From the NCBI GenBank assembly GCA_017883235.1, contig JADGNY010000057.1:1-39852 (forward strand): a DNA stretch of 39,852 bases, given 5' to 3'. The translations under genes and the position numbers were made by a program. This DNA is from Thermoanaerobaculia bacterium (GTDB lineage: Bacteria; Acidobacteriota; Thermoanaerobaculia; Gp7-AA8). Every line of letters begins with the position of its first letter. Position 1 is the stretch's first letter. The notes under the pieces were generated by a model, which saw nothing but the letters and a program-made list of their open reading frames with translations, was not told where the DNA came from and did no database searches. Of the stretch, positions 16,535 to 23,913 are shown piece after piece.

Positions 16535-17776
16535 ATGCGCCGTCTCGCCCTCGCCGCCGCCGCGCTGCTCTTGTCCCATCCGCTGCTCGCCCAGCTCGCG
16601 CAGCAGGGACCGAAACTGACCGGCAGCGGCGCTGTCGGGAACGCGCTTCAGGGACGCTCGGTATCCCTCTCCGCGGACGGCCACACCGCCATCGTCGGAG
16701 GCATCCTCGACAACGGAGGCGTTGGCGCCGCCTGGGTCTGGACAAGAACCGGCGACAGTTGGACGCAGCAAGGGAACAAACTTACCGGCTTCGCCTCCGT
16801 CGGAAACGCCAATCAAGGCAACTCCGTCTCCCTCTCCGGCGACGGCAACACCGCCATCGTCGGAGGGCCGATGGACAACGGCGGCGCCGGTGCCGCCTGG
16901 GTCTGGACGCGGAGCGGCGGCGTGTGGAGTCAGCAGGGCAACAAGCTGGTCGGCTCCGGCTCCGCCGGCAACGCCCAACAAGGCTACGCGGTGGCTCTCT
17001 CCGCGGACGGCAACACCGCCATCGTCGGAGGCCACATGGATGCCAGCTCCGCCGGCGGCGCGGCATGGGTCTGGACGCGGAGCGGCGGCGTATGGACCCA
17101 GCAGGGGAACAAGCTGGTCGGCTCCGGCTCCGCCGGCAGCAGCGGCCGGCAGGGCGATTCCGTCTCCCTCTCCGGCGACGGCAACACCGCCATCATCGGT
17201 GGCTTCGGCGACAACGCCGCCAACGGCGCCGCCTGGATCTGGACGCGGAGCGGCGGCCTCTGGACGCAGCAGGGCAATAAGCTGGTCGGCACCGGCGCCG
17301 TCTCCGGCGTCGGGAACGCCTGGCAGGGGTGGTCGGTGGCCCTCTCCGGCGACGGCAACACCGCCATCATCGGAGCGATCGCCGACAACAACAACACCGG
17401 CGCCATCTGGATCTGGACGAGGAACGGCGCCCTCTGGACCCAGCAGTCCCCCAAGCTCACCGCCTCCGGCAACGTCGGTGCCGCCCTCCTCGGCTATTCC
17501 GTCGCCCTCTCCGCCGACGGCAACATCGCCCTCGCCGGTGGCTCCGGCGGCGATGGCGCCACCTGGGTCTGGACGAGGAACGCAGGAGTCTGGACGCAGT
17601 CCGGCGACAAGCTCACCGGCACCGGCGCCGTCGGAAGCGCCCAACAAGGCACCTCTGTCTCCCTCTCCGCCACCGCCGACACCGCCATCACCGGCGGCCC
17701 CCTCGACAAAGGCTTCGCCGGCGCGATCTGGGTCTTCGACGCCATCCCGCCAAGGCGTCACGCCGTCAGGCGGTGA
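16535..17776 (+). CDS. Secreted repeat protein, probable beta-propeller
   Basis: 413 residues from the ATG at 16535. The N-terminal 20 (MRRLALAAAALLLSHPLLAQ) form a signal peptide. The rest is seven tandem units of about 55 residues, each with a strand pattern such as QGxSVSLSGDGNTAIVGG, then GAAWVWTRSGG and WTQQGNKLVGSG. Seven blade-like units of this size suggest a closed seven-bladed beta-propeller with an outer strand missing from the last unit. The DNA units are also very similar, so the array could expand or contract. Similar repeats are found in secreted proteins of unknown role; no catalytic residues are evident. Further in-frame codons upstream to 16361 overlap the antitoxin gene and are not expected to be used. 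Confidence 0.8.
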   Translation: MRRLALAAAALLLSHPLLAQLAQQGPKLTGSGAVGNALQGRSVSLSADGHTAIVGGILDNGGVGAAWVWTRTGDSWTQQGNKLTGFASVGNANQGNSVSLSGDGNTAIVGGPMDNGGAGAAWVWTRSGGVWSQQGNKLVGSGSAGNAQQGYAVALSADGNTAIVGGHMDASSAGGAAWVWTRSGGVWTQQGNKLVGSGSAGSSGRQGDSVSLSGDGNTAIIGGFGDNAANGAAWIWTRSGGLWTQQGNKLVGTGAVSGVGNAWQGWSVALSGDGNTAIIGAIADNNNTGAIWIWTRNGALWTQQSPKLTASGNVGAALLGYSVALSADGNIALAGGSGGDGATWVWTRNAGVWTQSGDKLTGTGAVGSAQQGTSVSLSATADTAITGGPLDKGFAGAIWVFDAIPPRRHAVRR

Positions 17777-17795
17777 TCGGGAAAGGGATACGAAA

Positions 17796-18014
17796 ATGGT
17801 TGGATCACTCGGCCTGCCCGAGCTTCTCGTCCTGATCGTCGTAGCGGGGGTGCTCGCCTTACCGGCAACGCGTATCTGCGCCAAGGCAGGCTACTCCCCC
17901 TGGCTCGGCCTGTTGGCCATCATCCCGATAGGAAACGTCTTTCTGCTGTGGTTCCTCGCGTTTCCCGAGTGGCCGGCGCGTAGGATCAGTCAATCCGTCG
18001 ATTCAGTCCGATGA
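17796..18014 (+). CDS. Small membrane protein of unknown function
   Basis: 72 residues from ATG 17796, with a Shine-Dalgarno-like AAAGGG about 8 nt upstream and 19 nt after the previous stop, so it may be cotranscribed with the repeat protein. Two hydrophobic spans are visible: about 5-24 (LGLPELLVLIVVAGVLALPA) and 34-54 (SPWLGLLAIIPIGNVFLLWFLA), joined by RICAKAGY. The pattern of a Pro-Glu-Leu start, CAKAGYSPW and a terminal FPEWP occurs in short uncharacterised bacterial membrane proteins. Function unknown. Confidence 0.7.
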   Translation: MVGSLGLPELLVLIVVAGVLALPATRICAKAGYSPWLGLLAIIPIGNVFLLWFLAFPEWPARRISQSVDSVR

Positions 18015-18058
18015 CTTCCCTCGACCCCTCCCAGAGTCGTCGGAGACTTCGAGCTGAG

Positions 18059-18403
18059 TCATGACTTTTCTTCGGGAGGGACGAGACTCTCCAGCGCTCG
18101 CAAGAGACTGGGGACGAGCTCAATCACCGTGTCCCACACCCGAATATCGCTGATGTCACCATAGTCATGCGCGAGGACGCTCCGTTGACCGATGATGTCT
18201 TTCCATGGAATCTCAGGATGTTCCTCGCGGAACGGCTTGCTGATGCGACGGGCGGCCTCTCCGATCAGCTCCAGTGACCGCTCGATGCTTCTTCTCTTCT
18301 CGATATCCGAGAGGTACTGCTCTTCCGTAACGCCGCGCGCAAACTCCAGGACTTCCCGGACGAAACGGAGCATATCGAGGAGATACGCGTCATCACGCGA
18401 CAT
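18059..18403 (-). CDS. hepT: HepT-family RNase toxin
   Basis: Toxin of the MntA-HepT (type VII) toxin-antitoxin system, a HEPN-domain ribonuclease that is silenced when MntA adds AMP groups to a tyrosine. 114 residues from the ATG at 18403 (MSRDDAYLLDML); longer readings from 18517 overlap the antitoxin gene. The HEPN catalytic motif Rx4HxY is R74-SVLA-H79-D-Y81; Y81 is the equivalent of the AMP-accepting residue. Helical throughout, as expected. It overlaps mntA by 11 nt, so the two are translationally coupled. All key residues are intact. Confidence 0.92.
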   Translation of the reverse strand: MSRDDAYLLDMLRFVREVLEFARGVTEEQYLSDIEKRRSIERSLELIGEAARRISKPFREEHPEIPWKDIIGQRSVLAHDYGDISDIRVWDTVIELVPSLLRALESLVPPEEKS

Positions 18404-18719
18404 AAAACGTCCTCTGGTTCTCGAGTATGTGGCGCCTTCGGATGTAGTTGGGGCTGCGCTCGACGGCAACCTTCTCGACGAGATCCACCTCTCGGCCGAC
18501 GATCGTCTTGAGCTCATCCTGCATCCTGAAAAGGTCGAATAGCGTCCATCGCGCCGCGTCTTCGAATGTCACCAGAACATCGACATCGCTGTCTTCACGG
18601 AAGTCGCCGGGGCGCAACACCGACCCGAAAAGACTCAGCTCGGTGATCCGCCACTTGCGGCAGTAGGCCTCGATCGCCTTACGGTCGAGATCGAGTGCGA
18701 TCGGCGCCTCGACGCTCAT
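18393..18719 (-). CDS. mntA: MntA-family nucleotidyltransferase antitoxin
   Basis: Minimal nucleotidyltransferase that AMPylates HepT. 108 residues. The catalytic block is LFGSVLRPGDFREDSDVDV (30-48), with G32-S33 and D45-x-D47. Spacing between GS and DxD is 11 residues rather than the usual 10, so the loop is one residue longer. A third acidic residue is expected in the block VGREVDLVEK. The ATG overlaps the stop of an upstream relic (ATGA at 18716-18719), so it was once the second gene of an operon. No promoter is obvious within the relic. Confidence 0.92.
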   Translation of the reverse strand: MSVEAPIALDLDRKAIEAYCRKWRITELSLFGSVLRPGDFREDSDVDVLVTFEDAARWTLFDLFRMQDELKTIVGREVDLVEKVAVERSPNYIRRRHILENQRTFYVA

Positions 18720-18874
18720 GCCAGCTCCTTCACCACGAGCAGCTCGTTGCCTCGGTCATCGATCACTTTGACGGCAATCTGTTTGCGTTCGTTCATCTGC
18801 TTGTGGCGCTTGTGCCCCTCAGCGTCCAGGCAACATCCTACCGGATCATCCCATGAGTCAGGGATCTCGCCGTC
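18716..18874 (-). pseudogene. C-terminal relic of a lost gene upstream of mntA
   Basis: A 52-codon frame, open from a stop at 18875-18877, reads DGEIPDSWDDPVGCC, then KQMNERKQIAVKVIDDRGNE and LLVVKELA, and stops in an ATGA overlap with mntA. The sequence looks like the end of a real, folded protein and not chance, but there is no start codon except an internal ATG at 18796 and the upstream part is replaced by repeat sequence. The precise overlap shows that it was the operon's first gene. The parent might be a restriction or methylation enzyme, given the neighbourhood; I cannot confirm it. Confidence 0.6.
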
Positions 18875-18944
18875 TCATCGGATCGCTGGGCCGATACGGC
18901 TGAAGCCGTGTTACGAGTTCGATGCAAAGAGCGTCCCCCTGACC

Positions 18945-19154
18945 GGAGAGCAGGCGTCCCGCCTGCTCCCGACGCGGCGTCTCGCCCGGCGGTGGTCCCG
19001 CCGCAAGCAGGGTTGAACCTCAAAAACGCGGATGGATAGGCCGCCGCTCTACCCAACAGTTGCGCTCGACTCCGTCCCCACCGCCGGGCGAGACCCTTCG
19101 ACTCCGCTCAGGGCAGGCTGCCGCGGCGGGAGCAGGCGCGGACGCCCGCTCTCC
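18945..19154. repeat. 210-bp palindromic element, family A long variant, with nested insert
   Basis: Starts GGAGAGCAGGCGTCCCGCCT and ends CGCCCGCTCTCC. Internal blocks CGGCGTCTCGCCCGGCGGTG and CCCACCGCCGGGCGAGAC match 5038-5208. A short CCTTCGACTCCGCTCAGGG palindrome (19095-19115) breaks the right arm. The 18875-19346 gap holds this and a second fragment (19185-19250, CGTCCTCGCCCGACGGTGG); no gene is visible in it. Confidence 0.8.
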
Positions 19155-19346
19155 ACTTGTGACCCGGTCCGTGATGCTCTTCGCCCAGCCTGGCGGCTGC
19201 TCCGGTGGGCGTCCTCGCCCGACGGTGGTTTCGGGATTCCGGACAGACGAAGGTGAGCCACGCGGCATGGAAGGTTGCCAGGCGACAACGTCGCCAGCGC
19301 GTGAGGATGCCGGTCAATCCACACCACCAATTCGGGAGCATTCACC

Positions 19347-19516
19347 GACTCCCAGAGTCCATCAACTGCCTCGCGGAGTGTGTTAACTGCCTCCAGGAGT
19401 GTGTTAACGGACTCCGGGAGTGTATTAACTGACTCCGGGAGTGTATTAACTGACTCCGGGAGTGTGTTAACTGACTCCGGGAGTGTATTAACTGACTCCG
19501 AGACATCCCGTTAACT
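19347..19516. repeat. Tandem array 1, 21-bp period, about 8 units
   Basis: Seven 21-bp units from 19347 plus a last degenerate one (19494-19516). The consensus is GACTCCGGGAGT followed by GTATTAACT. Each unit has the palindrome ACTCCGGGAGT and a GTTAAC or ATTAAC. The first units vary (GACTCCCAGAGT, GCCTCGCGGAGT, GCCTCCAGGAGT). The period is a multiple of three, so stop-free frames appear on both strands, but these look like by-products. Array 3 at 28643 has the same GACTCC[C/G]GGAGT core. Confidence 0.92.
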
Positions 19517-19606
19517 GGCCAAAGCCTCTTCGGTAGATCCATGGCTCTATTCGACAGCCGATTCGACCCTCACGCGCGCCGAAACGCGTCCGAAGAGCCC
19601 CCAAAC

Positions 19607-20323
19607 TCAGTAATTCCACGTCTCCTGCCGGACCGGCAGCCGATTCAGCTTTTCCCGATACGACTGCCACCTCGGCATGTAACGGTCCATCAAGGCCATG
19701 AAGCGGGCGTTGTGGGTTGCCTCGAGTAAGTGCACCAGTTCGTGGACGACGATGTATTCGAGACACTCCGGAGGTTTCTTCGCCAGTTCGGTGTTCAGGC
19801 GAATGGTGCGCGTTTCGTGGTTGCAACTCCCCCATTTGGTCTTCATGCGCTGCACGAAAAAGCGCTCCGCCCTCACGCCGATCAGCATCTCCCATCGTTC
19901 CAGCAGCGGCGGAACGGCGACCTTGATCTGCGCGCGATACCACTCGTCGATCAGCGCTGCCCTCTTCTTCTCCGACGTTCCTGGACGCGCCTTGAGAAGC
20001 ATTCTGCGAGGTTTCAGCGACACCGAAGGCGGCTCATCGGCTTCGCGAACCGTCAGCAGATAGCGCTTGCCCCAGACGTAGTGGCTCTCCCGGTCGATGT
20101 ATTCGCGAGGGGTTTCGCGCTCCTGCTCCCGCAGCTTCCGCTGCTGCTTCTTGATCCATTCGAGCCTGGAGATGGCGTAGACCCTGATCGTATCGATGCT
20201 CATCCGCCTAGGCGCGGAAATGCGGACGCTGCCGGACGGCGGGTAGACGCTGAGATGAACGTTCTTGATGTCCTTGAGGACAACGCTCACCGCGATTCCG
20301 CCGAGGTTGAATCGCGTCTCCAT
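19607..20323 (-). CDS. WSS1/YgjP-like (DUF45) zinc metallopeptidase, R-M operon
   Basis: 238-residue zinc peptidase-like protein. HELVH at 194-198 gives H194, E195 and H198, and the third ligand would be H204 in EATHNARF; KTKWGSC (161-167) is the other family hallmark. Proteins of this YgjP/SprT-like group commonly accompany hsdR genes, but their part in restriction is unclear. The start METRFNL at 20323 overlaps the hsdR stop by one nucleotide (TGATG), so it is translated by coupling; readings that start further upstream overlap hsdR. It is the last gene of the cassette. Array 1 begins about 90 bp after its end. Confidence 0.88.
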   Translation of the reverse strand: METRFNLGGIAVSVVLKDIKNVHLSVYPPSGSVRISAPRRMSIDTIRVYAISRLEWIKKQQRKLREQERETPREYIDRESHYVWGKRYLLTVREADEPPSVSLKPRRMLLKARPGTSEKKRAALIDEWYRAQIKVAVPPLLERWEMLIGVRAERFFVQRMKTKWGSCNHETRTIRLNTELAKKPPECLEYIVVHELVHLLEATHNARFMALMDRYMPRWQSYREKLNRLPVRQETWNY

Positions 20324-23300
20324 CAGTATTCGTTCTGCGCTCTGATGATCAGGAAGATCCGCTCCACGTCCGTGGCATTGCCAAGAATGTCGAACAGAGC
20401 CGATTTGATCACGTTCTCGCGCGCCTGGTTCCCGCGCCACCCGTCCAGGCGGACACGCTTCACCTCGGCATCGATCGCCAGCGCCAGCTCCAGCGGAGTA
20501 TCTTCGGCGTCGCTGTCATCGATCGGCAGATCCGCCACGAGTTGCGACCGCTCGGAGAGAAGCTCATCCCGCTTCAGATTGTTGTAAATGGCACGCAGCC
20601 CGGGACTCTTCTTCAGTTGTTCGGGCGTGTCATCCGCCAGACCCGCCTCAACCTTCCTGGCAATATCGGCGACCTTCTTCAGGTAGTCCTCATATTCGAT
20701 CGCCTTCGCCTTGCGGGCGGCGATGATCTCGTCCAGCAACTTCGACATCGTCTCGTAGAAAGCGGGGTCGGTGAGCTGCTCCTTGATGATCTTGCTGCGG
20801 ACGTTGTTCTCGATCGTTTCCGCGATGGCGTCGCGGTTGCCCTTCAGACCTCCGAGCTGCGAGTTGATGGCGTTGGCGATCCCGGTGTTCACGATCAGAT
20901 CGAGCAGGCCCATCCCGTCGAACGGTGAGATCTTCCTCGGCTCGTCGGCCTCGATGTACGTGTCGATGAGGTGGCGCATGTCGGCCTCGTACGCCTTCAG
21001 GTCGAGGCTCTCACCGCTGGCTTTGCGGATGATCTCGCGGACGTCGAGGTAGTGCTTGAGCTGCGCCTTGATCCGCGCGATGTCCGCCGGTCCGTAGCCG
21101 GCCGGCTCCAGCTCATCGCTGATGTTCGCGTAGGCACGCACGAGCGCCACCGTGGCCTTGTAGAGCGCGGAGCGCTGCGGTTCCCGCTCTTCGAGATCCG
21201 ACTCGATCTCGGTGTTGCCGCAGAAGTAGTGGATGTGCTCCAGCTCCCCTTTCGGCGGCTCGACCGGCTCGCACAGAAGAGCGAGTACTTCGATGGCATC
21301 GTCGAGCCGCTCCCTCCCCTTCGTCCCCCGATCCTGCAGCATCACCTCAGGGTCGGCGCCGCCGGCACTGTGATCGAGTTCCGAGGTATAGACAGCGATG
21401 GCGTTTTCGACCTTCTTGAACAGGTCCTTGTAGTCGACGATGTAGCCGAAGTCTTTGTCCTCACCGTCCAGCCGGTTGGTGCGGCAGATGGCCTGGAAGA
21501 GCCCGTGATCCTGCATCGACTTGTCGATGTAGAGATACGTGCAGGGCGGCGCGTCGAAACCGGTCAGCAGCTTGTCGACCACGACCAGCACCTTCATGTT
21601 CGCCGGTTCGTGCTTGAACAGATCCTTGGCCCGCTCCTCGTACGCCTCGGTCCTGGACATGTTCGGAAGGGGTTCGACGTCCCGCAACAACTCCGTGTAG
21701 GTGTTGTAGATGAACTGCTTGTCCGTCTCCGTGTTCGCCCCGGTCTCCTCCAGCGAGACATGCTTTGCCTGCGGGTCGTACGACGTCACCACCGCGCACT
21801 GTCCCTTGAACCGCGATTTCTGGAAGAGCACGAAGTACTTACAGGCCTCGTAAATGCTCGACGCCACGAGGATGGCGTTGCCACGCTCGCTGGAGAGCCG
21901 CGGCTTCACGGCAAAATCCAGGATGATGTCGTTGACCACCCGGTCCATGCGCGAGCGCGAGCTGAGCACGTGCTGCATCGTGCCCCACTTCGTCTTCAGC
22001 TCGTCCTTCTGCCAGTCGTTGAGCCCCTTGGTCTTGGCCTCGAACCAGGCGTCGATCTTCTCCTGCGAGCCGAGGTGCTGATCGATGTCGCGCGCTTCGT
22101 AGATCAGATCGAGGACGACGCCATCCGCCACTCCCTCGCTGAACTTGTAGGTGTGGATGTAGCCGCCGAACACTTCCAGGCTGGTCTTGGCGTCGTCTTT
22201 GAGCAGCGGAGTGCCGGTGAATCCGATGAAGATGGCGTTCGGCATCCGCGCCTTCATCACCCGGTTCAGCCTGCCGCTCTGGGTACGATGGCATTCATCG
22301 ACGAAGACGAACAACTCCCCGACCGTCTCGCTGGGACTGGCCTCCAGCTCCTTGATGAACTGATCGAACTCCTCGTCTGTCTTCTTTACGCCCTTTGGCC
22401 CGAACTTGTGAACGAGGGAGCAGAGCAGTCGGGGATTGGCCTGACCGAGCTGTCGCATCAGAGTGCGGCCGCTATTGGCGCGACTGATCGAGACATCCGA
22501 CCCCATAAACACACCCTCGATCTGTTTATCGAGCTCGTCGCGGTCGGTGATGATGGCCACCCGGGCGTTCGCGTTGTCCTCCAAAATCCACTTGGCCAGC
22601 ATCACCATGACGATGCTCTTCCCGCTCCCCTGCGTATGCCAGATGATGCCGCCCTTTTTCTCGCGGACGTGCGCCTGCGCGGCCTTGATACCGAGGTACT
22701 GGTGCACCCGAGGCAGCTTCTTGGTACCGCTGTCGAAGAGCACGAAATCGTGGATCAGCTCGAGCAGCCGGTGCTTCTCGCACATCTTCAAGAGGTACTT
22801 GTCCAGCTTGAAACGGCTGTTGTCCGATTCGTCCTCTTTCCACTTGAGGAAGTACTTCTCCTCCGTCCCGATCGAACCGTACTTCAGTCCTTCGGAATCG
22901 TTGCCTGCGAAGATGAGCTGCACCGTACTGAAGAACCACTGGTGAAACAGCGAAGTCTGATTCGACAGACACTGCCGGATGCCGTCGCCGATCGATTTGC
23001 GGCTGCTCTTCAGCTCCAGCATGCCGAGGGCGATGCCGTTGACGTAGAGCACGAGATCCGGCCGCCGGTCGTGTTTGCCCCGGAGCGTCACCTCCTCGGC
23101 GATGGCGAAGTCGTTCTGCAACGGGTTCTCCCAGTCGATGAGCGAAACCGTCTCCGTCGGCTTTCCGGGCTCGGTCTTCACCGGCACGCCGTAACGCAGC
23201 AGGCTGTAGACCGCTTTGTTGTTCTCGTACAGATTGCGGCTGTGATTGTTCGCCTCGGTGAAAAGACGATGAAGAACGACCGCGATCTGCGCGCCGGAGC

Positions 23301-23460
23301 AGCGACGCCTGATGAGCCACTTCGATAGCAGATCCTGCTCAATGTTGCTGTTGGCGGGGCGGTCGGTCCAGTCGCCGAGGTAGCGGTAACCCAGCTCGTC
23401 GCGGAAAAGGGCGATGACGCGGTTCTGCGTGGCGCGCTCCGGTTGGCCGACGGTGTTCAT
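20323..23460 (-). CDS. hsdR: Type I restriction endonuclease subunit R
   Basis: Motor and nuclease subunit of a type I R-M complex (R2M2S); it translocates unmethylated DNA and cuts at random sites. 1045 residues. The N-terminal nuclease is a PD-(D/E)xK fold with D135 and E149-x-K151 (RRPDLVLYVNG ... GMLELK). The helicase part has Walker A GSGKS (278-282), the DECH box (388-391) and motif III GFTGTPLL; motif VI is near LFQAICRTNR. The coiled C-terminal region binds the methylase. All motifs are intact, so it should be active. It follows the orphan antitoxin by 31 nt and is coupled to the peptidase gene. Confidence 0.97.
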   Translation of the reverse strand: MNTVGQPERATQNRVIALFRDELGYRYLGDWTDRPANSNIEQDLLSKWLIRRRCSGAQIAVVLHRLFTEANNHSRNLYENNKAVYSLLRYGVPVKTEPGKPTETVSLIDWENPLQNDFAIAEEVTLRGKHDRRPDLVLYVNGIALGMLELKSSRKSIGDGIRQCLSNQTSLFHQWFFSTVQLIFAGNDSEGLKYGSIGTEEKYFLKWKEDESDNSRFKLDKYLLKMCEKHRLLELIHDFVLFDSGTKKLPRVHQYLGIKAAQAHVREKKGGIIWHTQGSGKSIVMVMLAKWILEDNANARVAIITDRDELDKQIEGVFMGSDVSISRANSGRTLMRQLGQANPRLLCSLVHKFGPKGVKKTDEEFDQFIKELEASPSETVGELFVFVDECHRTQSGRLNRVMKARMPNAIFIGFTGTPLLKDDAKTSLEVFGGYIHTYKFSEGVADGVVLDLIYEARDIDQHLGSQEKIDAWFEAKTKGLNDWQKDELKTKWGTMQHVLSSRSRMDRVVNDIILDFAVKPRLSSERGNAILVASSIYEACKYFVLFQKSRFKGQCAVVTSYDPQAKHVSLEETGANTETDKQFIYNTYTELLRDVEPLPNMSRTEAYEERAKDLFKHEPANMKVLVVVDKLLTGFDAPPCTYLYIDKSMQDHGLFQAICRTNRLDGEDKDFGYIVDYKDLFKKVENAIAVYTSELDHSAGGADPEVMLQDRGTKGRERLDDAIEVLALLCEPVEPPKGELEHIHYFCGNTEIESDLEEREPQRSALYKATVALVRAYANISDELEPAGYGPADIARIKAQLKHYLDVREIIRKASGESLDLKAYEADMRHLIDTYIEADEPRKISPFDGMGLLDLIVNTGIANAINSQLGGLKGNRDAIAETIENNVRSKIIKEQLTDPAFYETMSKLLDEIIAARKAKAIEYEDYLKKVADIARKVEAGLADDTPEQLKKSPGLRAIYNNLKRDELLSERSQLVADLPIDDSDAEDTPLELALAIDAEVKRVRLDGWRGNQARENVIKSALFDILGNATDVERIFLIIRAQNEY

Positions 23461-23491
23461 TCAGCCGCGTCCCGGTGTCGTGGCAACCGCA

Positions 23492-23734
23492 TTATGCCTC
23501 GCACGCGACGATGCTCTTGAGGAGGCGGCGCTCGTCAGCCGCGGACCATGAGCCGATGAAGCGATCAAGAGCGTCACCCACGGACGCGGAAGACTGGTCC
23601 GCCTCATTGAGTCCCGCGCCGCGTCGAAGAAGGAGCAGAGCGGCCTCGTTCAGTGACACGTTCTCACGGCGGGCAAGCTCCCTGAGCCGGCGTTCCAGTT
23701 CTTTGTCGAAGCCTCGCAGCGAAAGATGAGTCAT
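23492..23734 (-). CDS. Ribbon-helix-helix antitoxin-like protein, no toxin partner
   Basis: 80 residues from MTHLSLRGFDKELERRL (start chosen at 23734, where the RHH strand begins; a longer form from 23776 is possible). The first 45 residues form a ribbon-helix-helix DNA-binding motif (LSLRGFDKELERRLRELARR, then NVSLNEAALLLLRRGAGL), and the tail (ALDRFIGSWSAADERRLLKS) resembles VapB or FitA-type antitoxins that wrap a PIN toxin. No PIN gene is next to it: hsdR follows 31 nt later. It may be a relic antitoxin or a regulator of the hsd operon. Confidence 0.78.
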   Translation of the reverse strand: MTHLSLRGFDKELERRLRELARRENVSLNEAALLLLRRGAGLNEADQSSASVGDALDRFIGSWSAADERRLLKSIVACEA

Positions 23735-23815
23735 GGTGAGAACCTCGCGATGTGCGTCATCAACGACGCACGCCACTCATACTACGCACCACCGCAGCCG
23801 AGGGTCAAACCGGGT

Positions 23816-23902
23816 TCACGCGGAGACGCGGAGACGCGGAGGGAGAAGCTCATGCGGCCAGCCAATCCGCGCCTCTCTCCGCGTCTCCGCGCCTCCGCGT
23901 GA
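23816..23902. repeat. Palindromic element, CGCGGAGACGCGGAG family G
   Basis: TCACGCGGAGACGCGGAG on the left (23816-23845) faces CTCCGCGTCTCCGCGCCTCC on the right (up to 23902), around a centre with AGCTCATGCGGCCAGCC. It fills most of the 180-bp gap between hsdS and the antitoxin. A differently sequenced but similar element, built on CGCGAAG and CTTCGCG, lies at 36845-36915. Confidence 0.85.
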
Positions 23903-23913
23903 CCAACGTCCCC

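Noticed and set aside
20971-23328. A long plus-strand frame of 785 codons opposite hsdR
   Set aside because: Its sequence is the antisense of the intact hsdR motifs; it has no recognisable domain and is rich in Leu/Val/Arg as expected for an antisense frame in GC-rich DNA.
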